From Leptospira neocaledonica (GTDB lineage Bacteria; Spirochaetota; Leptospiria; Leptospirales; Leptospiraceae): a stretch of DNA of 64,000 bases. The notes beneath the pieces were generated by a model that was not told the DNA's origin, ran no database searches, and saw nothing but the letters and a program-made list of their open reading frames with translations. Shown one piece after another: positions 30,146 to 40,587 of the stretch. The position numbers and the translations under genes are program-made. Numbering within the stretch: the stretch's first letter is position 1; every line of letters begins with the position of its first letter. Where the stretch lies: contig NZ_NPEA01000010.1 in assembly GCF_002812205.1 (NCBI RefSeq), positions 62,001 through 126,000 on the forward strand. The letters run 5' to 3'.

Positions 30146-31642
30146 TTAGGCCAACGAATTGAATGCCTTTTGGACTTCTTCTCCGTCATCAAAATGACTC
30201 TTATCCCTGCCGATGATCTGGTAGTCTTCATGCCCTTTACCAGCAACGAGAAGGCAACCACCCTCTTTTAACTGAGAGATACCGTAAAGAATGGCCTTTG
30301 CACGGTCCGCTTCTCTGAGCATTGGAGAATATCCGGGAGAAAGACCTGCCTGTATATCATCTAAGATACGTTCCGGATCTTCTGTCCTTGGGTTATCGGA
30401 CGTGAGTATCACTTTATCCGCAAGTTCTTGGGCAATCTTTGCCATCTTAGGACGTTTAGTTTTGTCCCTGTCCCCACCACATCCGAAAAGTGCGACGAGC
30501 TCCTTGGGCTTGGATTTTCGGATACTTCTTAAAATATTCTCCAAAGCGTCCGGAGTATGTGCATAGTCTACCACAGCCATACGTGATCTATCCTTACTAT
30601 AATAGATTTGGAATCTTCCCGGGATCTGAGGAATACTTTCCAAAGCGGTTAGAAGAGATTTTTTCTCCCAGCCCAAGCCAAGCGCAGTCACAAATGCAAG
30701 TGCAGTATTTCGCACATTAAAACCGCCCAGAAGATTGGTAGTGATATTTGTATCTCCACCCCAGGCATCCGAAAGACGAATTAGGTAAGAAGTTTTTTCC
30801 AAGGAGAATGCCTCGGAATGGATCTCAAATTCACCTGAACTTCTACCAAGAGAGAAAATTTTTAGATCTGGAGAAGAAGCCTCCACTACAGTTTTAAAAT
30901 CTTTTCCGCCGGGTGCATCAGAATCTATAACACCGAAAGTTTCGGAATTAGAAGCTACAGAAGAAAATAAAAGCGCCTTACTCTTTAGATAATCTTCCAT
31001 ATCCGGATGAAAATCCAAATGATCCTGGGTAAGATTGGAGAATACTCCCGCTTTAAATTGGACTCCATTCGTTCTCCCCAGTTTTAATCCGTGAGAACTT
31101 GCTTCTATAAAAACATATTCCACTCCAGAATCATACATTTCTTTCAGAATGGACTGTAGGCTGCTTGGATCAGGAGTGGTATATCCTGTGTCGGTTAAGC
31201 TTCCTTTAAATTTAACACCTGTTGTGCCAATCAATCCGCAGGATTTTCCCTGGGCTTCTCCCAAATACGCTAAGATATGAGTTAAAGAAGTTTTACCGTT
31301 TGTTCCGGTAACACCGATCACTTTCATTTTGGAAGAAGGATTTCCTAAAATAACCGAAGCAATCGGACCGGCCAAACTTTCCGGATCCAAATCAGTTTTA
31401 AAAACGATCTTGTTCTCTAATTTCGGAATTTTTAATTTAGATCCTATTAATATATATTTAGAGGAAGAAGCCTTCGCGTATTCTGCACCCTTATCTCCAG
31501 AAGAATCGGGAAGACAGAATAAATCATTCGGTTCTAATTTTCGGGAATCTGTGCGGATAAAGTTGATCTTTTCATCCGGAGTATAAGATCCTGAAATAAT
31601 TTTAATATTCGGAAAAAGATCAAGGAGCTCTGAAAGTTTCAA
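30146..31642 (-). CDS. murE: UDP-MurNAc-dipeptide:meso-DAP ligase
   Basis: 498 residues. It adds the third residue to UDP-MurNAc-L-Ala-D-Glu. The P-loop GVTGTNGKTSLTH is near 109-121, TTPDPSSLQ is the UDP-MurNAc-dipeptide region, and LTSDNPRTEDP near 410 carries the DNPR motif of meso-diaminopimelate-adding enzymes, so the peptidoglycan is meso-DAP type. The start overlaps the ftsL-like gene by 23 bases, with no FtsI gene between them as in many other bacteria. Confidence 0.95.
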   Translation of the reverse strand: MKLSELLDLFPNIKIISGSYTPDEKINFIRTDSRKLEPNDLFCLPDSSGDKGAEYAKASSSKYILIGSKLKIPKLENKIVFKTDLDPESLAGPIASVILGNPSSKMKVIGVTGTNGKTSLTHILAYLGEAQGKSCGLIGTTGVKFKGSLTDTGYTTPDPSSLQSILKEMYDSGVEYVFIEASSHGLKLGRTNGVQFKAGVFSNLTQDHLDFHPDMEDYLKSKALLFSSVASNSETFGVIDSDAPGGKDFKTVVEASSPDLKIFSLGRSSGEFEIHSEAFSLEKTSYLIRLSDAWGGDTNITTNLLGGFNVRNTALAFVTALGLGWEKKSLLTALESIPQIPGRFQIYYSKDRSRMAVVDYAHTPDALENILRSIRKSKPKELVALFGCGGDRDKTKRPKMAKIAQELADKVILTSDNPRTEDPERILDDIQAGLSPGYSPMLREADRAKAILYGISQLKEGGCLLVAGKGHEDYQIIGRDKSHFDDGEEVQKAFNSLA

Positions 31643-31979
31643 GTTCCGCCTCGTTTCTCTCCGGAGGAAGAGTTACGGTAATGATCCGATCGCCCACCGT
31701 GATCGGCAAATAATGATATGTTTTACGATATAGAGCTTCTATCCTACGGGCAGAAGTATAAGTCGCCATTCCAATCTTTAAGTCGTCGTTCTTCTTTAAA
31801 AGTTTTTCTTTTTCTAGGGAGGTGATTGCAAGTTCTCGATTCAATCTAGAAACCTGGACATTCTGCCAAACAAATAAAAGTGCAATGCTAAAAGGAGCTA
31901 TTACCCAACCGAATATTCTAAACAGAAAACCAAGATCAGGCCAAAGACGAATGGATAAAAATTCTGAAACCCTGCTCAT
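31620..31979 (-). CDS. ftsL: FtsL-like bitopic division protein
   Basis: 119 residues: a short N-terminus, one membrane helix (about 20-42) and a coiled-coil-prone segment [26 protein letters not shown] (quoted in part: [18 protein letters not shown]). This topology and the location directly after rsmH are typical of FtsL, which scaffolds the FtsQBL complex activating FtsWI. Sequence conservation in FtsL is poor everywhere, so the call rests on size, topology and position. It overlaps rsmH by four bases and murE by 23. Confidence 0.72.
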   Translation of the reverse strand: MSRVSEFLSIRLWPDLGFLFRIFGWVIAPFSIALLFVWQNVQVSRLNRELAITSLEKEKLLKKNDDLKIGMATYTSARRIEALYRKTYHYLPITVGDRIITVTLPPERNEAELETFRAP

Positions 31980-32935
31980 TCTTCTTCATCCTCCTTTTCA
32001 TCTTCAGTATCGGTAGGAAGAGATTTATGGATGACACGTAATTTTGCGGAACGAGACGCAGGATTTTCTTTTGTTTCGGCATCTGTCGGTAGCGCCGGCT
32101 TTTTGGTGAGAAGTTTAGCTTCTCCACTTCTTGCATAATCTCTAAATAAATTCTTAATGATCCTATCTTCCAAAGAATGGAAAGAAATCACTTGAAAGAG
32201 CCCGCCCTTTGCGACCAGATCCAAAAGTTTTTTGACACCGACCTCTATATGAAGCAGTTCCTGATTCACTTCTATTCTTAAAGCTTGAAAAACTCTAGTA
32301 GCGGGATGTCTGCCTGGAGGCCAAAATTTTCTTGGGATCACTCTGGAAACCAATTGTGCAAGATCTCCCGAGTAACCGATGCGAGAGTGTCTCCTTCTTT
32401 CCAAGATCGCTTCTACAATCTTCTTGGTCCAACGCTCTTCCCCATACTCGTAAAAAATTTTACTCAAAGCTTTTTCAGGGTAGGTATTGATCACATCTTC
32501 CGCAGAAATCCCGCCGGAAGAAGAAAGTCTCATATCCAAAGGTTCGTTCTCTCTAAAACTGAAACCTCTTCCTGCATGTAAAAGATGAAATGTAGAAATT
32601 CCCAAATCCAAAAGGATACCGTCAGGCGGATTGGCAACCCCGAAGCCGTTCAAGAATTCGGAGTCTAGATCCGAAAAATTAGCCTCGATAGGAATGACTC
32701 TGGAAGAATATGCAGAAAGTCTAGTCTGGGCCCTGGACAACATAACCGAGTCCCGATCCACTAAAACCAGTTTAGAATTGGGGAATTGTTCTAAGAGTAG
32801 AAGACTATGTCCTCCTTCTCCTGCTGTTCCATCCAAAAAAAGGAGTTCTCGGTCCTTATCGAATACGGAAAGGAAGAAGGATAGAATCTCCCGATAGAGC
32901 ACCGAATAATGAACAGGTTCCAATTCGTTTTCCAA
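31976..32935 (-). CDS. rsmH: 16S rRNA (cytosine1402-N4)-methyltransferase
   Basis: 319 residues. It methylates N4 of C1402 in the decoding centre of 16S rRNA. Hallmarks are [27 protein letters not shown] (SAM-binding loop near 34-50), [31 protein letters not shown] and the C-terminal [16 protein letters not shown] and [12 protein letters not shown]. It is the first gene of the cell-wall block, as in most bacteria, but no mraZ precedes it. The C-terminus ends in an acidic tail. Confidence 0.95.
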   Translation of the reverse strand: MENELEPVHYSVLYREILSFFLSVFDKDRELLFLDGTAGEGGHSLLLLEQFPNSKLVLVDRDSVMLSRAQTRLSAYSSRVIPIEANFSDLDSEFLNGFGVANPPDGILLDLGISTFHLLHAGRGFSFRENEPLDMRLSSSGGISAEDVINTYPEKALSKIFYEYGEERWTKKIVEAILERRRHSRIGYSGDLAQLVSRVIPRKFWPPGRHPATRVFQALRIEVNQELLHIEVGVKKLLDLVAKGGLFQVISFHSLEDRIIKNLFRDYARSGEAKLLTKKPALPTDAETKENPASRSAKLRVIHKSLPTDTEDEKEDEEE

Positions 32936-32998
32936 GTTCTACCTGCTTATCCAAAAGACAACCAAGAACCGTCCCGATTTTACAATCTTTCCATGGTA

Positions 32999-33014
32999 TG
33001 TTGGAACTCCAACA
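32999..33014. promoter_or_regulatory. Operator-like palindrome upstream of rsmH
   Basis: TGTTGGA-AC-TCCAACA is a perfect inverted repeat with 7-base arms and a two-base centre. It lies 64 bases upstream of the rsmH start and about 77 bases before the chemoreceptor promoter. The symmetry suggests a dimeric regulator binding site, but the protein is unknown. Confidence 0.4.
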
Positions 33015-33090
33015 ATCGTGGCAAACCTATCTCCTTAGATAATCCGAAGTAAGTAGGTTATAAACTCACTAACGCGAAAGCACTAAAGTC

Positions 33091-33118
33091 TTGACTGTCC
33101 GTCTTTCCTAGATACAAT
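33091..33118 (+). promoter_or_regulatory. Sigma70-type promoter for chemoreceptor genes
   Basis: TTGACT, a 16-base spacer and TACAAT form a near-consensus housekeeping promoter pointing at the chemoreceptor pair, leaving a leader of about 120 bases. No flagellar sigma-28-type promoter was noticed in the gap. Confidence 0.55.
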
Positions 33119-33243
33119 GCCACCGTTCCAACTTCTCCATAAATAAAAATCCGCTCTGGTGACAAACTGCCTGAAAGGAATTGTCCGATTAGGCCGACGA
33201 ATTATTATAACTCTTAGCCTCTTCAGGAAGGCCTATACTAGGT

Positions 33244-35238
33244 ATGCAAAAAAGCAGTTTAAAGTTCATTCTTCTAGGCGCAGGCATCGTCATTCTTACC
33301 GTGCTAACGTTATTGATCTCGGGTAATGCCTATTATTTCGGTCAGAAAAAGATCACCGAAAACCACCTAAACCAAATGCAAAACGTGGTGGCAGTGGTTG
33401 CGCAAGAGTTCGATGCATTCTTACTTTCTCATACTAACGTGGCTAAAACGTTAGCCGCTGATCCAAGAGCGATACAAACTGCACTTACAGGAAAACCGAT
33501 CGCTGGGGACCTCTTCAAAGAAGTGCATCAGAGATATGGGATTTATGAAAACATTTTCGTAATGAGCTTAGATGGAGAAAAAAGGATCTTAGCGGATAGT
33601 TTGGACGGAAAGTCTCTAGGTTATAAGGCAAAAGGTGACGAGCTAAAAGAGAATGTCATCGCAGTACAAGAAGGAAAACATTATTTAGGACCTCCTCAAA
33701 AATCTCCGATCACAGGACTTCCAGTTGCAGTGATCTCAGTTCCGATCCGTAACGGCGCAAATATCGTAGGAGTACTAAACATAGCCCTCTCCTTCGAAGA
33801 TGTTTCCGAAAAAGTAATCAACAAGATCCACATTGGAGAACAAGGTTACGTTTCCGTAATGAGCCAAACGGGTTTAGTGATCGCTCACCCTAAAAAAGAA
33901 ATGATCATGAATCTGGACGTAGCTAAAGAAGCTTATGGCAAAAAAATGTTGGAATTGAAAAGTGGAGAAATTTTCGAATTCACTTTCAAAGGTGCAGATC
34001 GTTATTCTACAGTTTCCAGGTTAGACCAATGGAGAATGTCCGTAATTGCTATCCAGCCAAAATCGGAAGTCAGAGAAGCCTTAACAGAACTTCTACTTTC
34101 CATAGGGCTTACTAGTTTAGTCACTGTAGGAATTTCAGTTTTTCTATTTTATCTTCTCTTAAATAAGAGATTAGGTCCATTGGAGAATGCTAGTAAACTT
34201 TTCCAAACCATGGCGCAAGGTGATCTAACCTCGGACATTCAAGTTGTATACAGCGACGAGATAGGCGCAATGAGTGCGGATCTGAATTCTTTTATCGCAA
34301 GTCTCAGACATTCTTTGAAGGATATCCAACGTATCGCAATGGAATTGGCTTCTTCTGCGGAAGAATTGACAGTTTCCTCCCAGAGTTTTGCGACAGGTGC
34401 TCAATCTACTGCTGCTTCTTCCGAACAGATGTCAGCCACTGTGGAAGAAATGTCCGCAGGTATGGAGAATATTTCCTCAGTCACAGATAGGCAATATTCG
34501 AACATATTAGAATTTCATACTAAAATAAAAGAGCTGTCTTCCGGTGTAAGAAAGATAGGAACAGAGATCAAAAACACCCTGCAAATCGCGGAATCCATCT
34601 CCCAAGAAGCAAAAAGAGGAGAAAGTTCACTCACCGGAATGAGTAATATGATAGAAAATATCCTGAAGTCTTCCGGAGAAATGAAATCTATTATCGGGAT
34701 CATCAACGATATTTCCGACCAGACACAATTACTCGCACTTAACGCAGCAATAGAGGCCGCAAGAGCAGGAGAAGCAGGAAAAGGATTCGCAGTCGTTGCG
34801 GAAGAGATCTCCAAACTTTCGGTCAAAACGGCTTCTTCTATCAAATCTATTGGAGAAATGATCAATAAGAACAATTCCGAATTGGATGAAGGTGCCAAAG
34901 GAATTCGCTCCTCAGTGGAGATCCTACATAGCATTATCAAAAATGTGGACTCGGTTGGAGAAGCGATGAGCCATCTATTCGAGATCACTTCCGCCCAAGA
35001 ATCAGTGAACAGGTCCGTGGACGAACAATCGGATCGTGTAGGAACAGAAGCGGAAGGTGTCAAACTCGCGACTGATGAACAAAAAAGAGCTGTAAGAGAG
35101 ATCGCGCAAGTAATCACTCAGATTAACGAACATACATTAAATACCGCGTCCGGTTCCGAACAGATGTCCTCGTCGGCTCAGAACCTTGCAACTACCGCGG
35201 AAATACTGAAAAATATAACCGAAAAATTCAAAATATAA
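33244..35238 (+). CDS. Methyl-accepting chemotaxis protein (Cache-HAMP-MCP)
   Basis: 664 residues. A signal-anchor helix (about 7-29), a periplasmic Cache-type sensor (about 35-278), a second helix (about 282-304), a HAMP domain starting [14 protein letters not shown] and a cytoplasmic signalling domain follow in order. The hairpin tip [20 protein letters not shown] near 497-516 is the CheA/CheW contact. There is no C-terminal CheR-tethering pentapeptide; it ends EKFKI. The sensor ligand is unknown; this type often binds amino acids or carboxylates. It is a close paralogue of the next gene, 24 bases downstream, and probably cotranscribed. Confidence 0.93.
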   Translation: MQKSSLKFILLGAGIVILTVLTLLISGNAYYFGQKKITENHLNQMQNVVAVVAQEFDAFLLSHTNVAKTLAADPRAIQTALTGKPIAGDLFKEVHQRYGIYENIFVMSLDGEKRILADSLDGKSLGYKAKGDELKENVIAVQEGKHYLGPPQKSPITGLPVAVISVPIRNGANIVGVLNIALSFEDVSEKVINKIHIGEQGYVSVMSQTGLVIAHPKKEMIMNLDVAKEAYGKKMLELKSGEIFEFTFKGADRYSTVSRLDQWRMSVIAIQPKSEVREALTELLLSIGLTSLVTVGISVFLFYLLLNKRLGPLENASKLFQTMAQGDLTSDIQVVYSDEIGAMSADLNSFIASLRHSLKDIQRIAMELASSAEELTVSSQSFATGAQSTAASSEQMSATVEEMSAGMENISSVTDRQYSNILEFHTKIKELSSGVRKIGTEIKNTLQIAESISQEAKRGESSLTGMSNMIENILKSSGEMKSIIGIINDISDQTQLLALNAAIEAARAGEAGKGFAVVAEEISKLSVKTASSIKSIGEMINKNNSELDEGAKGIRSSVEILHSIIKNVDSVGEAMSHLFEITSAQESVNRSVDEQSDRVGTEAEGVKLATDEQKRAVREIAQVITQINEHTLNTASGSEQMSSSAQNLATTAEILKNITEKFKI

Positions 35239-35262
35239 TCCGATCTCGGTCCGACTCAAAAA

Positions 35263-37254
35263 ATGCAAAGAAACAGTTTAAAGATTATTATCCTAGCGGT
35301 AAGTACCATTACTATCGTTCTACTTACGGTGGGAATTTCTTCCTTCGCCTACTTTACTGCAAAAAAATACGTGGAAGAAGCTTACATCGACGAGATGAAA
35401 AAGATCTCGAAACTCGCAGGAAAACATATTAAGTTCTTCTTCGACCAACAGACTACTTTGGCAGAGTTCGTAAATTCGAATACTCCATTCATTAAGGCTA
35501 CTATCGCCAGAGATAAGGGCAGCCTAAACCCCATACTCGCAAACGTATTCAAAAAATATAATACGTATGAGAACGTATTCCTATCCACTCCCGAAGAAAA
35601 TCCTATGGTATTCGCAGACGCCACTGGCAAAGCGAACAATTTTCGTTGGGGAGGAACAGGTTTTGACGGAAATATCAAAGCCGCCCTCGAAGGAAAAAAT
35701 CTTTTAAGTAAGGTAAATCCTTCTCCGGTTACTGGAGAAGCGGTCGCAGTTCTTACGGTCCCGACCAAGGAAGGGAACCAAGTGGTGGGGATTTTAGGTT
35801 TTGCGATCTCTCTCAGCAAAATGACAGAGACTATAGTGAACGGAATTACGATCGGATCGGACGGATATATCGCCATCACAGATATGAACGGAGTAGTGGT
35901 AGGACATCCCGACAAATCTTTGATCTTAAAATTAGATTTAAGCAAAACGGATTGGGGTAAACAGTTAATGTCCCTTCCCTCCGAACAACATATGGAGTAT
36001 TTTTTCAAAAAAGATAAAATAGCTACCGTTTACGATGTTCCGGAATACGGATTGAGAGTTTCCGCAGTGGTATCCAAAGACGAGCTAGCGCAAGTGGTTC
36101 ATCAAATGTTATTCAGGATCATCGCATTCGCCTTAGTATTCTTGATCGTTGCTATATTCATTATTTATAGAATAGTAAATGTTCGTCTCCATCCTTTACA
36201 GGAAGCAAGAGAATTATTCCGCTCCATGTCCACAGGAGATCTGACAGCTAGTCTAAAAATTTATCATGAAGACGAGATAGGAGATCTAAGTAAAGACACT
36301 AACTCCTTCTTAGAAAGCTTAAGAACTTCCGTAAGAGAGATCCAAAAAATTTCACAAGAACTTGCGGCTTCGGCAGAAGAATTATCTGCAAGTTCTGAAA
36401 ACTTCTCCAATGGAGCTCAATCCACAGCAGCGTCTACGGAAGAAATGTCTGCAACAGTAGAAGAGATGTCTGCGGGGATGGATAATATTTCAGGCTCCAT
36501 CTACAACCAGTATAATAATATTTCCGAATTCCAGATCAAGATCACAGAACTTTCTCAGAGTGTGAACCAGATCGGAGAAGAGATCCAAAATACTCTAAAC
36601 ATGGCAAAATCCATTTCTCTCCAGGCAAAAAAAGGAGAAGAATCACTTTCCGGAATGAATGCAATGATCTCGAATATTCTCAAATCCTCGGGAGAAATGA
36701 CTGCAATCATAGGGATTATCAACGACATTTCCGACCAAACCCAATTACTCGCACTGAACGCAGCGATAGAAGCGGCAAGAGCCGGAGAAGCAGGAAAAGG
36801 ATTCGCAGTCGTTGCGGAAGAAATTTCAAAACTTTCTGAAAAGACCGCTTCTTCTATCAAATCTATCTCCGCGATGATCACCAAAAACACAGGAGAATTG
36901 GACAGCGGAGCCAAAGGAATCCAATCATCCACTGAGATCATTCATGCGATCATCCGTAACGTGGATCAGGTTTCCGATGCTATGGATAGATTATATTCCA
37001 TCACAGGTTCCCAAACCAATATCAACCGTGCAGTGACGGATAACGCAGGAAGAGTAAGGACCGAATCGGAAGCGGTAAAATTAGCTGCAGACGAGCAGAA
37101 AAAAGCGGTCCAGGAAATTTCTCAAGTGATCATGCAGATCAACGAGCATACGATCAATACAGCATCCGGATCGGAACAGATGTCCTCTTCGTCCAGGAAT
37201 CTTTCGAATACTGCGGAGATACTTAAAAATATCTCCGAAAAATTCAGACTATAA
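35263..37254 (+). CDS. Methyl-accepting chemotaxis protein, tandem paralogue
   Basis: 663 residues with the same order: helix, Cache-type sensor (about 35-280), helix, HAMP, signalling domain with [20 protein letters not shown]. The signalling halves of the two proteins are nearly the same in register, while the sensor halves differ much more (for example [20 protein letters not shown] here against [20 protein letters not shown] in the other). That is the pattern of a duplication with ligand diversification. It ends EKFRL, without a CheR pentapeptide. CheR is encoded convergently 0.4 kb downstream. Confidence 0.93.
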   Translation: MQRNSLKIIILAVSTITIVLLTVGISSFAYFTAKKYVEEAYIDEMKKISKLAGKHIKFFFDQQTTLAEFVNSNTPFIKATIARDKGSLNPILANVFKKYNTYENVFLSTPEENPMVFADATGKANNFRWGGTGFDGNIKAALEGKNLLSKVNPSPVTGEAVAVLTVPTKEGNQVVGILGFAISLSKMTETIVNGITIGSDGYIAITDMNGVVVGHPDKSLILKLDLSKTDWGKQLMSLPSEQHMEYFFKKDKIATVYDVPEYGLRVSAVVSKDELAQVVHQMLFRIIAFALVFLIVAIFIIYRIVNVRLHPLQEARELFRSMSTGDLTASLKIYHEDEIGDLSKDTNSFLESLRTSVREIQKISQELAASAEELSASSENFSNGAQSTAASTEEMSATVEEMSAGMDNISGSIYNQYNNISEFQIKITELSQSVNQIGEEIQNTLNMAKSISLQAKKGEESLSGMNAMISNILKSSGEMTAIIGIINDISDQTQLLALNAAIEAARAGEAGKGFAVVAEEISKLSEKTASSIKSISAMITKNTGELDSGAKGIQSSTEIIHAIIRNVDQVSDAMDRLYSITGSQTNINRAVTDNAGRVRTESEAVKLAADEQKKAVQEISQVIMQINEHTINTASGSEQMSSSSRNLSNTAEILKNISEKFRL

Positions 37255-37280
37255 TCGTTTAGAAAAGGAAACGAAAAGAC

Positions 37281-37631
37281 TTATTCGGAAACAACTGAGA
37301 ATAGACGGTCTATTCTTCCTGCATCTTTTACTTGAGAAAAACCTTCTTCCTCTAAGAAGGTTTTTGCTCTTAAGCTACGGCCACCTGATTGGCAATAAAG
37401 AATAATTTGTTTATCCTTGGAGCCTAACTCGTCCACCCTCAAAGGTAAACTATCGATCGGAATATTGACTGCGCCCGGGAAATGACGTTTTTCGTATTCA
37501 TTAGGAGTTCTAACATCCACAACTAAAGCACCCTTCCCTACCCATTCTGCAAGCTCCTTATCTTCCCGATTTTTGCAGGAAGAAAAAGAGAAAAGAGCAA
37601 TTATTAGAAAAATGTAAAATGTTCTGAACAT
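37281..37631 (-). CDS. Rhodanese-domain lipoprotein
   Basis: 116 residues. A signal peptide ends with FSFSSC, a spirochaetal-type lipobox with Cys19 as probable lipidation site. The rest is a single rhodanese domain with VVDVRTPNEYEKRHFPGAVNI and the active-site loop YCQSGGRSLRA, so the catalytic cysteine is present. Such exported rhodaneses may act in sulfur transfer or thiol chemistry at the periplasmic face. It lies 19 bases after cheR on the same strand. Confidence 0.85.
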   Translation of the reverse strand: MFRTFYIFLIIALFSFSSCKNREDKELAEWVGKGALVVDVRTPNEYEKRHFPGAVNIPIDSLPLRVDELGSKDKQIILYCQSGGRSLRAKTFLEEEGFSQVKDAGRIDRLFSVVSE

Positions 37632-37650
37632 AAAACTTTCCCTACTAAGA

Positions 37651-38526
37651 TCAAATTTTAGGCTTTTTCTGATACACAGTATGACCTAAGAACTTATACG
37701 CTTCTGAAATACCGAAAAGAGTTTCAGAATGACCTATCACCAAAAGGCCTCTGTCCTTGAGTACATGTTCGAAGTTCTCGAAAATTTTCTTCTGTGTGGC
37801 CTTATCAAAATATATAATCACATTTCTACAAAAGATACAATCCATCTTCTCCCGTATCGGATAAGGAGTTTCTAAAAGATTTACCTTATGGAACTCGATC
37901 ATAGCTTTGATCTCAGGTTTCACTTGGTATGTGTCCTGATTTCTGCCGGAAAGATCCTTTACCTTTAGAAAATATCTTTTTTTCAGAGCCTCACTTACCG
38001 GCTCCAGGCGATCCGCTTTATAAATACCTTCTTGAGCAGTTTGTACCACATTCGTATCGATATCGGATGCAAAAATTTTAATATCCCAGCCTGGCTTGTG
38101 CATAAAATACTCCGCACAAGTAACTGCGATCGTATAAGGCTCTTCGCCGGTGGAACAAGCACTAGACCAAATTCGAAGCTGTTTTTTTCCTGACTTCAAA
38201 GCCTTCTCCTCTATAGAAGGGAAGAAGGTCTCCTTTAAAAATTCGAAATGATGGTTCTCTCGGAAAAAATCGGTCTTGTTGGTAGTAATACGATTAATAA
38301 GTTCTGTGAGTTCACTTTGGAAAAATTTACGATCGGCCTGCAGACCTCGGATATATTCCGAAACATTCTGCATTTTATGCATTCTGGCCCTGGAATTCAG
38401 CCTGGATTGGACCATTATCTTTTTATGATCCGCCAGGAATATTCCGGTTTCCTTATACATCAAATCTTTGATGAATTTGAACTCTTCGTCTGTAATCTGA
38501 GAGAAACTGGAAAAATTATCATCCAT
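37651..38526 (-). CDS. cheR: Chemotaxis protein methyltransferase
   Basis: 291 residues. It methylates glutamates of chemoreceptors using SAM. The N-terminal helical domain (about 8-80) is followed by the methyltransferase domain with [18 protein letters not shown] near 125 and [20 protein letters not shown] near 228, both CheR signatures. The STAS gene lies three bases upstream and the two are surely cotranscribed. The two tandem receptors just beyond are possible substrates. No cheA, cheW, cheB or cheY is in the window. Confidence 0.93.
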   Translation of the reverse strand: MDDNFSSFSQITDEEFKFIKDLMYKETGIFLADHKKIMVQSRLNSRARMHKMQNVSEYIRGLQADRKFFQSELTELINRITTNKTDFFRENHHFEFLKETFFPSIEEKALKSGKKQLRIWSSACSTGEEPYTIAVTCAEYFMHKPGWDIKIFASDIDTNVVQTAQEGIYKADRLEPVSEALKKRYFLKVKDLSGRNQDTYQVKPEIKAMIEFHKVNLLETPYPIREKMDCIFCRNVIIYFDKATQKKIFENFEHVLKDRGLLVIGHSETLFGISEAYKFLGHTVYQKKPKI

Positions 38527-38529
38527 AAA

Positions 38530-38817
38530 TCAGCGAATACCCAATGCCTGGTCTAAAGAGACTAACTTAATAATTTCCAGTAATTTAGGGCTGACATTGA
38601 TCGTTTCCAAGAGTACTCCTTGGCCTCGGAGGCGATTTGCAAACGCAACCAGGGTGCCTAAAGCGACCGAGGTGAGCACCTGCACTTCGTCCAGATCCAA
38701 AATTACAGAAGCAGGATTCCCTTCTACGTGAGAATTCAAATAGGCACGCAAAGCCTCATGATCACCATTTAGGATCTCATAATCTACTTTGATCAGCATC
38801 GGTTCCGACGGACTCAT
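38530..38817 (-). CDS. STAS-domain anti-sigma factor antagonist
   Basis: 95 residues, one STAS domain. The segment VILDLDEVQVLTSVALGTLV (38-57) aligns with the SpoIIAA/RsbV phosphorylation loop; Ser50 sits at the phosphorylated serine, although the usual D-S-S-G reads T-S-V-A here. Such proteins are dephosphorylated by PP2C/SpoIIE phosphatases and then bind a kinase/anti-sigma factor. Two such phosphatases occur in this window (42123, 59092), but no cognate kinase does. An internal ATG at codon 7 is an alternative start. It forms a pair with cheR. Confidence 0.85.
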   Translation of the reverse strand: MSPSEPMLIKVDYEILNGDHEALRAYLNSHVEGNPASVILDLDEVQVLTSVALGTLVAFANRLRGQGVLLETINVSPKLLEIIKLVSLDQALGIR

Positions 38818-38976
38818 TCCATAAGATTGGACGAACTGGTCCCTACCTCGGAATACAGTCGGGAAACAGCCTGGAAAAGGAAAGGAAAAACTAATTTTTC
38901 TGGCTTAGAAGGGAGGCACCGATTTTCTGGTAAATAGGCGAAAAAAACGGATCTTTTTTCTGGAAAAAAACAATAA

Positions 38977-39726
38977 GTGAGAATTGGAATCGTCAAACAT
39001 CTGAACGCCCGTCCCTTAACCTGGGGATTCGAGCAGAATTCAGAGCATCAAGTTGTACCAGAAAATCCCTCTCTCCTAAAGGATTATCTATTACGGGGTC
39101 TGGTAGACGTAGGGTTAATATCCTCGATCGAATGCCTCCGAAACTCGGACGTACTTTCCGTCTCCATGAAGGTCGGGGTTTGCGCCTCCCAACAAGTCCG
39201 CTCCATTAAGTTTTTCAAAAATAAGAAAGAAAACTATCCTCCTTACAGAATACTCACGGACAACGGATCTAGGACCAGTATGGCTCTGGTTCGAGTATTA
39301 GTGCATAATGATTCCGGGCAATTGCCGGAAGTTTCTCCCACGGACCCTAAGATCATCAAACAAGAAATTTCGATCGGAAGAGGGTCCCATATGCTTTTCG
39401 GAGACAACGCGTTATTCGCCGAATGGGATCCGGAAGTTTACGAAGTCAAAGACCTGGCAGAATGGTGGTATGAAACCACGGGCACCTCGTTTATATTCGC
39501 GCTTTGGGCTTCTAAAAAACCCTTGGAATTGCCGGATAGCTTCTATGAGGATTCTTTAAAATACGGCCTAACACATATCGAAGAAATTATCGAAAAAGAA
39601 TCCAGACTCCCTTCCGACTTGGTCCGCACTTATCTCACGCAGGAACTACATTATGAAATAACGGAAAGCGATCGCAAAGGTTTCGAGTTATTCGGAAAAT
39701 ACTGTAACGACCTGGGGATTTTATAG
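38977..39726 (+). CDS. mqnA: Chorismate dehydratase, futalosine menaquinone pathway
   Basis: 249 residues. MqnA dehydrates chorismate to 3-[(1-carboxyvinyl)oxy]benzoate, the entry step of the futalosine route to menaquinone. The N-terminal [30 protein letters not shown] and the [14 protein letters not shown] stretch near 90 match the MqnA/MqnD fold, a periplasmic-binding-protein-like domain without signal peptide. The start is GTG with no strong Shine-Dalgarno. MqnD, a relative, is usually longer and starts with a different loop. Divergent from the STAS/cheR pair. Confidence 0.85.
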   Translation: MRIGIVKHLNARPLTWGFEQNSEHQVVPENPSLLKDYLLRGLVDVGLISSIECLRNSDVLSVSMKVGVCASQQVRSIKFFKNKKENYPPYRILTDNGSRTSMALVRVLVHNDSGQLPEVSPTDPKIIKQEISIGRGSHMLFGDNALFAEWDPEVYEVKDLAEWWYETTGTSFIFALWASKKPLELPDSFYEDSLKYGLTHIEEIIEKESRLPSDLVRTYLTQELHYEITESDRKGFELFGKYCNDLGIL

Positions 39727-39792
39727 TAATAACCGCCCAACCCAACAACGTGGCGGAGATTCACAATTCACACTTACGCAAAATCATCCTAA

Positions 39793-39853
39793 GCACAAGC
39801 TTGCCGACGTTGCCCAAAGGGTAATGTGCCGTTAGGCCTCCGCGGCAAGTGCC
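39793..39853. repeat. Structured convergent intergenic element
   Basis: Between the convergent mqnA and lipoprotein genes. GCAC then TTGCCG (39793-39806) can pair with CGGCAA then GTGC (39843-39852) around a four-base bulge, and inside lies TTGCCC-AAA-GGGTAA. A second small palindrome TCTCTA-TC-TAGAGA follows at 39856-39869. There is no T tract, so it may be a processed RNA end or a dispersed repeat rather than a plain terminator. Confidence 0.4.
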
Positions 39854-39870
39854 AATCTCTATCTAGAGAC

Positions 39871-40545
39871 TTAGTAGACGAACGTAATCCTGTAGTCCCA
39901 GGACTTGTTCCCGAATTTCTCCACAGTGTCAGCAAGAGGCAATCGATACGCCAATCTTCCTAAACTTTGTTCTCCACGGTTCGTATAACAAACGGAAGTG
40001 ATCGGAAAATTCACTTTGAAGTTTAACGCGTTTCCGCGGATCAACCTCAAGGTTTCGCTCAGTACTTTTTTCTCTCCGTCCATTTGCATAGATTCCAGAG
40101 ATTTACTGATAGAAGGAAATTCTCTCTTGATATAGATCGTATTGGCCTTCTCTTTTTTGATCTGAACATTACCGAGAAGTATATTCTCTAGTTGAGAAAT
40201 ATCAGTGAATTCTACTTTATAAGTGACCTTCGCTTTTTCTCGGAATGCACCGGGTTCCGCTTCCGAACTTTCTAATTTTTGGAAGGTATAGTCTTTTAGT
40301 ACAAGGCTTTTGGAAAAAAATCCTTTGTTCAGTCTGTTTTGGATCTCTTCTTTTCTGGTAGGAAGAAATTTGATAAGTGATTCTTCCGACTTACGTTTGG
40401 TCGGGACCACATAAGAGATTTCCAGAGTGCCGCTTAGATTGGAATTGATTGTAAGAGTTTCTTCGTATTCGAAACAGCCGAAAAAAAGAAAACAGAGTAA
40501 TAAAAGCGATTTTTGGAAGAAGCGGATGGAAAATCCCGAACGCAT
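39871..40545 (-). CDS. Putative lipoprotein, function unknown
   Basis: 224 residues. The signal peptide LLLLCFLFFGC ends in a spirochaete-style lipobox with Cys24 as likely lipidation site. The mature part starts FEYEETLTINSNLSGTLEIS and is rich in beta-strand pattern; I recognise no family with certainty, although the layout resembles lipoproteins widespread in Leptospira. It ends near the structured element and is convergent with mqnA. Its position next to the amt gene is probably incidental because a terminator separates them. Confidence 0.75.
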   Translation of the reverse strand: MRSGFSIRFFQKSLLLLCFLFFGCFEYEETLTINSNLSGTLEISYVVPTKRKSEESLIKFLPTRKEEIQNRLNKGFFSKSLVLKDYTFQKLESSEAEPGAFREKAKVTYKVEFTDISQLENILLGNVQIKKEKANTIYIKREFPSISKSLESMQMDGEKKVLSETLRLIRGNALNFKVNFPITSVCYTNRGEQSLGRLAYRLPLADTVEKFGNKSWDYRITFVY

Positions 40546-40587
40546 ACCTCAATTCGGTCGGGTGGTGGCATTTCGTCAACGTAAAAG

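Larger units (their letters stand above)
32936..33243. other. Divergent intergenic region between rsmH and chemoreceptors
   Basis: A 308-base divergent gap. It contains a 16-base palindrome at 32999-33014 and a near-consensus promoter at 33091-33118, listed separately. No open frame of merit was seen. Confidence 0.7.

Noticed and set aside
34515..35117. 200-codon open frame antisense to the first chemoreceptor
   Set aside because: Composition is the mirror of the conserved signalling domain, and a similar antisense frame (36555-36941) occurs in the paralogue; no ribosome-binding site or family.
35382..36008. 208-codon open frame antisense to the second chemoreceptor sensor
   Set aside because: Lies wholly within a clear coding region on the other strand and shows no recognisable domain.
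37255..37274. TCGTTT/AAACGA hairpin after the second chemoreceptor
   Set aside because: Only six base pairs and no T tract; too weak to call a terminator.
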